Below, piece by piece: positions 1 to 11,206 of a stretch of DNA of 64,000 bases (its first letter is position 1; every line of letters begins with the position of its first letter). Under the pieces are notes generated by a model. The model was given only the letters and a program-made list of their open reading frames with translations. It did no database searches and was not told where the DNA came from. Position numbers and translations under genes: made by a program. The DNA is from Sweltsa coloradensis (Eukaryota > Arthropoda > Insecta > Plecoptera > Chloroperlidae): the NCBI GenBank assembly GCA_024449915.1, contig JAMZAV010000302.1:248001-312000 (forward strand), in the 5' to 3' direction.

Positions 1-2514
1 ACAAGTTATTATTTTTGTCTGACAATAATAACTAGGTCAAAAGAAACATCGCTACTTTATTTCTAAAAGATAGAAAGGAACAAACCTTGAATGAGCATTA
101 CTTGGCAATATTTATCCCATCAATGTGATATATTTGTTTACTAATAAATGCAATGGAAAAAGTTTTGAGGATTTGTGTGCAAATAGCTCTTTAAGAAAAT
201 AGGTTATATCTATTTATATAATTTTAAATTTTACTTGTGATTTTCTCTCTTACGATACACAATTCATCTTACATTGAACGAGACGATACCAATAATACGA
301 GCGCCACTATTTGAAATTTAGATTTTTCTTCCGCAGGTGTTTCGAACAATAAATTCTAACCGTGTAGGCAAACAACTCGAACCACAATTCTCTCTCAGCG
401 AATCTTAGTCATAAATCAATTTAGTGTGCCTACAAAACAGCACAGTATTTTGCCCGTTTACGTGACACGTTTCTGTGGCAGGTTTTTAATTAATTTTAAA
501 TGAAACGCCTGTTACTTATACGCGTGCGTTTACAACACTGCCAGACCTTCGTTAAGAGTTGCTTTATAATGTGGCGGATTTCCGAAATAGGCATATGTAT
601 ACATATGATTGTTCGATTTACGTTTAAAAAGCCTCAAACGTAATTTTGAATTTTAGATTAGAAAAAATATAGCTTTTAACAACTTAATATAGTAATGTTT
701 ATTTATATCCAAATAAACTTATTTTAGTACAAGTAGATATTAAGCTATTAATGTTATTAAACCCAAGTCAGGCATACAGACACTGTACATAAAATGCACC
801 TACAAATATACAACATATAAATCAAAAGTTAAACCTATAAGTTTATTCACGGAAAGAGGTGCGCGAAAACAAAAAATCGAATCGAATGTTGAATTTCTTA
901 ACCACAAATAGGTGTTCATTATTTTTTTCGGATTTAAAATTTCACGAGAAAGTTTTTCGTTTTTGCGGGTTTGTTATTTTTCAAGATATCTCCGTCAAGA
1001 CTGAGTTTATTTGAATTGTTGTATGTGGTTATACATTGTTGCCTAACGCATCAGTATTTGTACACAGTATTTGATCTCTTTCATAATGGCTCGAAATTGG
1101 AAATACGTATTTCTGAATGTATAGCTTACATAGAAATTACTAAATGGAAGATGGTAAGTGTCAAGCATAAAACATATTTGCTCAAGCATAATTTAATTAA
1201 ATACTGTCATGTTGTTTTCTATATAGTTTAAGTACTGTTGATTCCGGGGTTCGAAAACGTTTGAAAAGTGTTCAATTTTCAGACACACAGGCCTGTTCAT
1301 AAGTCGTAAAACAAAACTGAAGTTCTAATTGTATCGGCTATGTGGGAATTTAAAAATTATATTTTACAAACTTTGTTCATTGTAGAATAGGCTTAGCCTT
1401 AAAACTGGGGGACATGACAGAAAGTTGGAGATATTTTCTATATGTCATGAAGCGGCGTACGGTCCAATTTTGGCTACATTATAGTTTAGGGATAAAGTAA
1501 AAAAAGATAGACAAAATTAATACGATTTTTAAACATAAAATGTAGTTAACATCAATAATTATTTCCTTTCATGTGTATACAAATTGCAAGTTTTAATCAA
1601 TAATCAAAGAATCTTCCCTAAAATAGCTTGTTAAAATTGTCTTCGTTTCGAAATACATAGACAGTTTCAATATACAAAGTCAACTTAATTTTGAAACAAA
1701 GTTATTCACATCTAAAAGAAAAAAATGCCTAGAAATGTAATTACTTGTTCTTTTTGTTTATCTTTCTATAATATGTTCTTAATTAGAACATTAATCTTTA
1801 CTTTTTCCATGTAAATTTGTTCTTGAAGTTTATAAGTACAATGAAAAATATGTAATATTATTTAAAGCACTGGTTGCTGTAAATTTAGCCTCTTAATTAT
1901 TGCAAACGATTGTTCAACATCCAGCGGTATTTTTATTTATAAATCTAAACTACTTTGCGAGGTGAATAACATGATGGATTATATCAAAGCATTGGGCTGA
2001 AGGAACAGCACGTTAAAAGTCACCACAGAAAACAATGTCATTAATCTTGAGCCCCAGAAATGGCCGGCTGTATAAAATGAGGTCAGTGTTAAAACAAAAC
2101 ATGATTTTGTAACCAGGAAAGTTTGCTGTGTTTAACCAAAGAGTTTCGACTGATTCAATTAATCAATTCATTCTTTTCAATTCTCATTCTCATTCAATTA
2201 AAATCTTCTATTGATGCAAATTGTTATCAATTTAACAAAAATCACTAAAGATGGGAAAGATTTGGTAATCATTCTTGGTCTCTGTAACTACCCATTTATT
2301 TGATAAAATCTTGACAGCTCTTCAACTGTTGTTTTTTGCATGGATGCAATTGATGCAATGAATGCATTGAATTGAAAAAGGAATAAAATCTCACTAAATT
2401 ATATTGATTTTTTTACACATTGCACAATAATAAAACATTTTATCTGGTTTGAACATTTTTAAAATAGATAACATTTAAAAGCATCTCTTGGAATACATCC
2501 ATTGAATTTGATAG
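1..2514. other. AT-rich noncoding stretch
   Basis: No coding frame, RNA gene or repeat can be supported here. Open frames are short and show no family motif. The sequence is ordinary AT-rich animal noncoding DNA, either intergenic or intronic. Confidence 0.6.
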
Positions 2515-2555
2515 ATTTGATATTACTTTAACGTCTCATATTAGTGCACTAAAGC
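2515..2555 (-). repeat. Fragment of SINE 3' region
   Basis: The run TTTAACGTCTCATATT (2527-2542) followed by TGCACT matches the interior of the SINE at 59944-60235, which has TTAACGTCTCATATT and then TGCACT. Only this short piece is kept. No tRNA-like head is visible nearby, so this is a truncated or decayed copy, and chance similarity is possible. Confidence 0.4.
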
Positions 2556-3404
2556 TAAGCTAAAACAAATTACCACTATGTTGAAATATCACATTGACAC
2601 ATTGCGTGTCATAACCGACTACATCATGCAATAAAACAATATGTCAATCGAGATAGCTTTGGATTTTATCCTGTTCACTAATCTTTCAATTGAATAATAT
2701 TGAGAACATTGATATAAAAAAAAGTAATACAAAACTATCGGTTTATTTTAAACAAGCTTATAAGCGGTTTTATAAATCGTGTTTTAGTAACTGGGATATT
2801 TACCCTGAAAAATAATGGAAATATTGTTTTGAACCTCGACAATATGTGTATTTAAAATGTAGATTGAACGTGGGTAAAATTTTATTCCAATCAATGTGCA
2901 AACCGACTAGAAATCAATATTTGATTGCATTAAAATTGCAAACTCGTGTGATTGTTTGCAAATGAATTAATAAATGTAATTAACAAGCAATTCCGCACGT
3001 GTTTGGAAAATCATTAATTTTAAGTAGATACAAAGAAACCGTATTTCTAATCAAGTTTAATAGTTTATTAATTACGTCAACTTTGGTTGATCCAAGATGT
3101 GCACAAAACTTATGTGGAATTATACCCTACGATATGAATGAGAGGGGTTAAACTGACTATAATCTCAAACATCATACATTAGTCATATTTAAAATAAAAG
3201 TGATGGCACTCAAAAGTCAGTAAAAATGCACTTCTTTTTGTTTGTTTATTTTTGCAAAAATCTATACAACATACGTGCAAATATCGTAACATTGAGTGGA
3301 TTTCACTCTATCGTTACGGTTCTAGCTGCAGGTTATCAAATGTTTCTCGCACATACACACTTCCAATACAGCGATGAAAAAGAGAGCATTAAAAATAAGC
3401 ACTT
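2556..3404. other. Noncoding, nothing recognised
   Basis: AT-rich sequence with no coding frame or clear repeat. Confidence 0.5.
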
Positions 3405-3478
3405 TCGTATTGGATTGCGTGGGTTTCGAACCAGCGCTCTGCCCGTGGGCGCAAAATGTAACGCCTCCCCCCCCCCCC
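3405..3478 (-). repeat. Possible degenerate tRNA-like head beside a C12 run
   Basis: Read on the minus strand, 3421-3436 gives GGTTCGAAACCCAC, close to a Pol III B box. An A box is not clear, so this may be a decayed SINE head or chance. It abuts a run of 12 C at 3467-3478. Confidence 0.25.
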
Positions 3479-6400
3479 TCGGCCCGACCCGTCAAACCTT
3501 TATAATCACCCCTTTCACTCTCGCATAATTACCGTGTAGCATTCAAACACTGAAGTTAAAAGTTACGCACATTTCAATGAGCCGAAAGGCTGATTTCATA
3601 ACACCACGATTAATTCTTTAATTGAACCCAATTTCAGAATCGATGTCAATTAATTCGAGTTTAAAGTTAATTAGTCATTCAGACCTGGCAGGCTGATATT
3701 CAATTCGAGATAATGAACACAATGCCTCATTCTAAGTTTTTTTGAAATTTGAAATCATCTTGATCTTATCACAAAGGAGTTTTTCTGTGTTTAAGATTCC
3801 TAAGATAGTGTCTGTTTTGTGGTACGTATAACGGCGAAAGTAGGCCTAATTGTATTTTAACTATCAAAAAACACAAATACCACACCACATTAATAACAAT
3901 TATCATTGAACACAGTGACTTTAATGTGCGTTTAAATAACGGGTGTTATAAGTATTTTTTTCGGATGTGCGGTTCCGGAGAAAATGAGATTCTAGTAATC
4001 AACACTGTATAATATAGTTTATGTAATTTATGAATTGACTTCAAGTAATCAGGAACTAAACGTCGATAAGTGTGTTTACCATTTATAGTTTCTTCCCAAA
4101 CAGGATCGACCCAATAAAGATGTCTTTATAATCTTGACAACAACACAAACAACAAATCCCTGGTTGACTTTACGTTCTTTCATTTTAGCAAGAAAGTTTT
4201 AAAAATTCTGTATCAAAATAATTATAGCAATAAATCACCCTGCACGACATAACATAAAACAGAATAGAATAAACGTGGAGACGTGAGATTTATGTTGGCT
4301 TCTTGCACCAGGGAAACATGCACTAACGCAGACAGCGCGCTCAGCTTGTTTAAGGTCTACAGACTTTAATTTCTCAACGAAGGGTTCTTTTCTAAGGGAA
4401 ATAAATATACATTTCCTGAAGAAATTCAAAGCAAAATGTTCTCAAATGCTAACTACAGCGGTGCGAAACTTCCGCGCTGGGTTTTTAATTTCACGTCTGT
4501 CGACAAAGGAAAAGTGATGTCGTATTAATTTGTTAAATGTGAATGTCACCCGTTTGTTTTATAGAATTCAAAACTCTTGATAAATGTTTGTTTGAGATTA
4601 ATGTTTATTATATTTTCGTTACTCTACAGTTTATGGAGGAGATACTTCAAAATTCACTAGGGTAATATCTTTGACGAGCCCCCATCGACCTAATCACCAT
4701 ATCAGTCAACCCTTCGACTCATCATGTCATGGATGGATAGGGATATTTTCTCACGTATGGGGTTAAATTCACATCACCCAATTTATTTGATTTGGGTATA
4801 ACATTTAGATCAACAAAATTCGAAAGAAGAAAATCGACATTGGAAAAGTGAATGTCAAAACTTGCATTTTACCCTAGGGTAAAATTGAAACATAAATAAA
4901 AACATGTTTGTTGAATTTGTTATTTTTTTATTAAGTGTTGGAATGTGAAACCAATCGTAAACATCACGAGACGGGAAACGTGTTAAGGCCACAGATCAAT
5001 ACTAGGAAGCTGATTTACCACTGGCAAATTTCCAATGAAATGTCACCCCTTAAGAAGAAAAAAACAACTTTCGTTACACGGTTATCTCTCGCTCACATTG
5101 GAGGGCTCCGGCTTCCTATCCTATCAGCTTGTGTATTTACATTCATGTATATGCCATATTTAACTACAAGGAAAATGTTGAACATGTGAAGTGAAAAAAT
5201 ACTGAGAAATAAAACTTCCTTTTCATTGGTACATAACCTATCCTACACATTGAAACTATGTTTTTTAAATTTTTACTCTTTCCTTACTGGGCCAATTCCT
5301 GAACTGTAATTGATTATGTCGGGGTACGATAAACCTAGTACAGTGTACACTATTTAGTTTTTTTCATTAAGAATTAAGATTCAAATTTTTTAAACACTTG
5401 TGCTTCAAGGCCAATACACAACACCACAGAGTAAACTATCTGACTTTGTGTTCTGAAAACAAGGTAAGCACTCTTGAAAGCCGAAGGAAATTTATGGATA
5501 TGGTTATGCTCTATAAAATTGTAAATATAACCTGCATGACTGATTTAATCAAACCTTGTGGGGGGTGCCAACATATGCTTACACACGCATACACTCACAC
5601 ATACGCACAACACCACACACACACATTCATGTTTATTTATAGTCATCTTTATGTATTATATTTGATACTGAATTGTATTGTTGGCTAATATATATTGTTG
5701 ATTCTGTTAATGTATTTATGGTAAATTTCACTTGTGGGACACTTTTGTTTGTGAAAGAAACTAATTACTTAAGCCTATACAAAACTCAAACAGAATTTGA
5801 TTATCTGGCTCAATCAATCAAATCAAATTCTCATTTTTATCATTAAACACAAAATCCGTTGTTATATACTGGTACTGTACCAACTTAAAAATAGACAGTG
5901 ATTGAACCACCATGTTTGTTTTCTTAAACATATTAAGATCCTGATAAAGCTCAGATACATAATGAGGGAACGTTCCATCTGAATATATGTAACAAATGAA
6001 TAGTGATTTTACTTTATTCTAAATACGATATTTCATTATTTTGTTTGCAAGAAAATTAATTTAGTTTCTCTTTCTTCATTATAGAATACAGTTTGCAAAC
6101 AAAGAAGTTCTGTTCGTCTTCGCATTTTGAATTAGTTAATGCAATTTCTAAGTCATTCTAAAGTAACGAAATGGTGAACACGTTTGGTCTTTATCAGCAT
6201 GTTAATGTAATGAATGTAAAATGAGTCTGGATGCAATTTACTTGTAAATGTAATACGTACACTGAAACGGTTTCAGTTTAATATAAGAGATAGTACTGTT
6301 GAATGTGCTGAGACATATTTATACGAAAAAAGAACGTACGTAAGAAGTTGTGAAAGCCCAGAGAGAGAGAGGGACGTACTAACAGCTGAGTCGTTTCGTT

Positions 6401-7154
6401 TGAAAAGTAGTTTAAAATTAAATTGTGTACCCGCCGAAGTTTTTTGCTCTTAGTAATGTTCACTTTGCAATTTGGTGCAATTTGCAGAAACTAACGGGGT
6501 TTTAAATTAGTTTCAGAATAGTCAACGTTGTGGTAGTTGTTAGGCCATTTTGCGTTTGCAAATTACCACTCCAAAGAAAACTTCATTCTTCACGTGTTCT
6601 TTTCTTTGCAACTTGTATAATTCCTATAAAAGATTGCATCCCAAACCAGCCACCTATCCTTCATAAATAAAATATCACTTAAGGCTTCTGTCTGTGATTC
6701 GATTTTCGGCGAAGTGGGTGGATTATTTTAAAGGGGTTGGGAATGGGCTGCTTTTGACACAAGAGTTATGTGGGGGTTGATTTATTCCACACGTTCTCAC
6801 CCCTCTTGGAGTAACGACTCGGCTTCGGATCTCACTTGCTCTAGGTGTCGGTTACATCTCGGGATGCAGCAGTCTCACACTCCTCCAAGTGAAGGCTTGT
6901 CACTTAAGTACGGTCAAACTCTTACACTAAACGTTTTCAAAACATGTCAACTTCAAGTCGCAATACAGTCTTGAAAAAAAATATCGTTTTTGTGTGCCAA
7001 TATACGTCTCGATAACTTTGAAAACGACAAACACTTCTATTAATCATTTGAGCGCATTATTCTTGTTTGAATTCAAGGAATATATTAAGCTTCCACAACA
7101 TTGAATTAGGCTTATGATATACAACCTCGACGAGAAACGTTTGTGTCCTGGTGT
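3479..7154. other. AT-rich noncoding stretch with one CA-rich microsatellite
   Basis: No gene is supported. An imperfect CA-rich tract lies at about 5581-5627. The rest holds only short chance frames. Confidence 0.55.
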
Positions 7155-7385
7155 TGCTGACAGTGTTGGCTCAAGCGTAAAGCGCAAAGCTCAGATTCGG
7201 CAGGTCACGGGTTCGAATTTCGCACCACCGCCAATTTCTTCAGTCGGAAATGCGAATGCAATGAATTGAGTCCTCTTAAACAGCTCTCGGACAATCCCTT
7301 CACAAATTATCCAAACTCTAAAATACCTAGTTAAACAACTGAAAAAGGGAATGCATTGTACCCAGGGCAGGTTTCCCAAGAGAAA
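7155..7385 (+). mobile_element. tRNA-derived SINE, copy 1 of family S1
   Basis: An A-box-like TTGGCTCAAGCG at 7166-7177 and a B box GGGTTCGAATTTC at 7209-7221 lie at tRNA-like spacing and form a Pol III head. The body carries ATTTCTTCA (7234-7242), then nine bases, then GCGAATGC (7252-7259). The same two words with the same nine-base gap occur after the head of the minus-strand copy near 62100-62345, so the two loci are one family. The 3' end is placed near an A-rich stretch at about 7380 and is uncertain. A functional tRNA is unlikely, because the acceptor and anticodon arms do not pair well. Confidence 0.6.
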
Positions 7386-8982
7386 AAATTACAAAACAAA
7401 TGTGTATCGTGGTATTTATTCATTAAAACAAATCGTGAACAAATGCAAATGCAAAAAAAACTTATGACATTTATTGCAATTTGGACCCAAAATCATGACT
7501 ATTATGTGAATTATTATAATAATTATTAGTTTATAACAATTCTGAAGCGTTTAATAAGTTAGGCCTACATATTTTTGTAACGATGAGTGTGCTTGAAACA
7601 ATGAATCAACATACTTTGTAGGTACTTCATTCAAGTAGGTGTGGTAAGTTTTATCATGTATGACTTCGATTCAACCTGTGTATTATGTTATATTACACTA
7701 AATTTAGGGCTGATATCACCGTCATCATGCTGGTAGACTTGAATATAGGTTTGCTTGTTGAGACATGGTTCTTGAAAACAGTAACGATTTGTTCTTGCTG
7801 AAGAGCTGAAAATACTCTCAAGCATTCAACAATGTTTATTCTCAGTTATTAAAAGCTTGCGAATAATAGATAACTACTGCAGCGAGAAAAAAACTCTTCT
7901 GACTTTCTACTTATGATTCCGAGTGCAACTTCAAACTGTGAATCCACTATAATGAATTGTTTAGAAACTTTCATTTTAAGATAACATTTTAACTGTTTAA
8001 CTTACGATACTATTTGAGTTAAATTGGGATTTTGGGTGTATAGTCATCATATAACATCCAAGTAGATTTTATCACTTACGAAAACCTCTATTTAGCATAG
8101 CTGATGAAGGCCCTACCATAGCCAAAGATGAAAAGAATAGAGAAAGATTTTCAGAATCAATTTAATCCTCTCGTAAACAGGGTTCTTTGCCAAGGCTTTA
8201 GAAATATTAAGAAGATTTAGTATTTTAAAAGTTTTCGATATTCTTGTTACTTTTCTAACTTTTACTATACATAAATTACGTTTTTCTTACAATTTCATTG
8301 TTGGAAGGGCAGGGAAGTTTTATGGATCATAACTAATCGGGCTTTATTCTTCAAGTTATAATACATCGATGTGCATGCCATTAAAAACAGGAAATGGTAC
8401 ATTAGTCTTCTCAAAACTAAAATATTTCTCTCCAAAAACTTTCAAATTACTACTCTTTTTCTCTCGCGTCTCGCAGATATCTCAAACACTCTTCATTGTG
8501 TGAGCGCAATAAGAGAAATGCACTCTAAAGACATACGGTCATGTTCTCTCGTGCAATGCTAGTGATTATTATTTATTACGCCCATAGAGAAAAGACATTG
8601 TTTCAATAGAATTTTCAGTATACGTGACACGAACACGAATGTTAATATTATGTGGTTAAATAAATGGAATTAATCTACGAAGAAAATTACATAAATTTGC
8701 ATGTTGACCTCGAATTAATGTATTACAAGTATATGTTGTGTCACAATTTAACAAAATATCGGATACAAACATAGAATGATAACTAATAGAATGTTAGTAG
8801 GCCAGTCATCCACGTTGCGTGCGATAAAGACGATTGTGAGTGACTGTGTGCATTCGGTCGTATGTCAGAAAGTTGTAGAACACATTTTGCCAGCATCTAC
8901 ACAATAAATTGTGAGAGAAACGCAAACTTATAAAATACAATATTATTTTATTTACGAATGATTGACACAAACAGTTAACTAA
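7386..8982. other. AT-rich noncoding stretch
   Basis: Nothing beyond short chance frames was seen. Confidence 0.5.
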
Positions 8983-9565
8983 CTAGGAAAACGCTTAAGT
9001 CCCGCCGCGTTGATGGATGAGCTTTTTTGTAAGTTTTTAGTTTACGTGGGACCACTTTTCCTTTGCAAGTGCTTTGTGAATGCATTGTAGGTGATTGTTG
9101 TCAAGTTTCTATTGTTACTTGTTAATTGTTATTATAAACCTAAAAAAACTCATATTAAAACCTTTATTCTAAGGATTCTGGCTAACTTTTTCAACTTTTT
9201 CTTTCAAAAAGCAATACATAACTATTACTTTAATGTACATGTAAAATATGAACGTTGTAGCCCCACTCGTTTGGTCAGAATCGTCCCTAATGTCACGAAA
9301 ATATCGCATTAAAAATCGGAAAAATCGTAAAAGTACGATATTCATGAGAAATATTTCTTCGATTGTACCCAAAAACGTAGCAAGTCTAAGTTTAGAGATT
9401 TCAAAGGTCCCCTAAAATTTTCATCAAGATCGCATATGCCGTTTGCCCGGTAGAGAGTGAACAAACAGACCAAATTACAAAAAAAAAACAAAAACAAAAC
9501 AAAAAATACCCGAGCTAATTTTTTTGGGGGGTCAGTGAAATTAAAGTCTTCGCTTCGCTCATCCA
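8983..9565 (-). mobile_element. Helentron/HINE-like non-autonomous element, family H1
   Basis: On the minus strand the element starts at 9565 with TGGATGAGC and ends at 8983 with TTTTCCTAG. The inverted complement of its start sits about 31 bases inside the far end (9014-9022). Between that and the terminus is a stem AACGC/GCGTT with a 12-base loop. Both flanks are T, which fits insertion between T and T. A subterminal rather than terminal second inverted repeat with a 3' hairpin is the known layout of Helentron-associated elements (HINEs). No Rep/helicase is encoded, so it would depend on an autonomous partner. Other copies lie at 21046, 44626, 51467, 52372 and 54220. A decayed TIR transposon is the alternative. 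Confidence 0.6.
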
Positions 9566-9699
9566 ATTATAGTGGTATAAAATACACATGACTTAAAATT
9601 CATCGTGACTATATCCATATGGACTTCGTTGAACTATTCGAAGACTATTTAATTAAGTTATTCATTTTATTAACATCAGAACACTAACAGTATATTATG

Positions 9700-9903
9700 T
9701 TATTTGGAGTGTTCAGCAAACATAACGATTGACTGACAATCCTATCATAATGCTCAATCACTATTCGAGACGATGATTGGTGACAGATGAGGGTGAAGGG
9801 CAGTTACTAACAACCCATGCCTTAAGAGGGACTCGAACCCATGTCCCCTTGGTGTTGTATTCCTTGGACCTACGCCCTAACCGAATACGCCACCGCGGAC
9901 GGC
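9700..9903 (-). mobile_element. tRNA-derived SINE, family S2 body with class II-like head
   Basis: Minus-strand 9903 to about 9820 reads like a tRNA with an extended variable arm. An A-box region contains GGTTAGGGCG, and GGGTTCGAGTCCC is a perfect B box (plus positions about 9826-9838). The body then carries TCATCGTCTCGAATAG. That word is also in the SINE at 59944-60235, which ties the two bodies together although their heads differ. The 3' boundary near 9700 is approximate. Confidence 0.55.
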
Positions 9904-10782
9904 AAATATAGAATATGCTGTATGTGTTATTTAATTACACGCTTTACCGGACAATGAAGAGAAACACGGGGACAGGAAGACGTGAAATAGAACGCAAAGC
10001 TAACCGTTTTCATACCACTTTTGTACCAGCATTCAACTATACGCCTTGTGGAAGTGACGGGTGTATATAAAAACATCACCTTTCTGGGAGATAGCCCCGC
10101 CCTCTGACCCCAAGTGAAAACAAACACATTCTGTATAATCCTGCTGAAGAGCATCGTCAACAAAATATCCACTCGTCAATAGAAGGTCACATTTCGTTTT
10201 TATCGTGGGACGCACACACTAAAGGACAGACAAACATTATGAATAAAGAGGAGATTCGCTCCCTAAAATCGTAAGTTATTGTGTGTTAGTCACAAGATGC
10301 ATAATCGAAAAATCAATAATGGAAATAAATCAATAGTAAATCTGAACAGTTTCAGTTAAAAACTAAGTACAAAGATATATAAATAATTTGTATTTCGAGT
10401 CTAACATGCCAACCATGCCGGCGCCAACCCCGGCTGACTACCCTACACCACATGCTGGGCGTCAGTGTTTTACCTCATCGTCCCACATGGGGTGTCCAAT
10501 GACATAAATGTCAATGTCACACGGAGGTTTAAACTTTAATAACTAAGCGCTTTGTCTTTGGCTGCATCAAAATTTATTCATTAATTTGTTTCCACTCTTC
10601 TACGATGGTGAGGGGACGAGGCCTTGTGTTTCACAATAAACTAGATGCATGCGGTCGGTTTAGTTAACTTATGAGAGTCAGACAAGAAACAATGTGTTTA
10701 ATCTTTTGGTTAATGAGTACATTACACATTGCACCATTAATGAACAATAGTCCCTACTTGGACGTAGATTTAATATTTTAGA
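9904..10782. other. Noncoding, weak TATA-like string only
   Basis: TATATAAAA occurs at 10064-10072, but no initiator, CCAAT box or coding frame follows at a sensible distance. Nothing else was seen. Confidence 0.45.
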
Positions 10783-10797
10783 TTTTTTTTTCTTCTT

Positions 10798-10828
<31 letters not shown>

Positions 10829-10928
10829 TCTTTTCTTCTTTTTTTTTTTTTTCTTTTTTTTTTTCTTTTTCTTCTTCTCTTTTTCTCTTTCTTTTCTTTT
10901 TCTTTTTCTTTTTCTTTTTCTTTTTCTT
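10783..10928. repeat. 146-base uninterrupted pyrimidine tract
   Basis: Every base is C or T, arranged as TTTC, TTCTT and TTTTTC units. On the minus strand it translates into a long run of K/R/E, which is a repeat artefact and not a protein. Such mirror-like polypurine/polypyrimidine DNA can form triplex (H-DNA). Confidence 0.9.
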
Positions 10929-11118
10929 ATTCTTATTCTTGTTTCTTTGTCTTTTCATTCTACACCCTTTTTATATTGATTCATTCATTAAATGCATATA
11001 ATATATTTTTTTTTATTTGTTACCAAATTGTTGTGTTTCAAATGCATTGTTGTTGTAATGCTACTATTTCAAATATCTACGAAAATGTAGTTTATTGTTG
11101 TTTCTGCATCTATGTAAT

Positions 11119-11174
11119 AGATTTATTTAGTTGTCCTCCTTTGTAAATCAGTTTTATAACTGAATAGGATAGAC

Positions 11175-11206
<32 letters not shown>
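11119..11206 (+). mobile_element. Retroposon 3' end with AAAT tail, copy A
   Basis: A unique 3' segment containing TTTATTTAGTTGTCCTCC and GAATAGGATAGACGTTAAAT runs into an (AAAT)n tail at about 11178-11206. The same segment and tail occur at 14465-14539. A shared unique end plus a short tandem-repeat tail is typical of LINE 3' ends, or of SINEs that borrow them. The 5' parts of the two loci do not match, so these are 5'-truncated copies. Confidence 0.65.

Noticed and set aside
10064..10072. TATATAAAA as a promoter
   Set aside because: No initiator, CCAAT box or coding frame at the right distance. TATA-like strings are common in this AT-rich sequence.
10770..10958. Lys/Arg/Glu-rich minus-strand ORF
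   Set aside because: It is a translation of the polypyrimidine tract.
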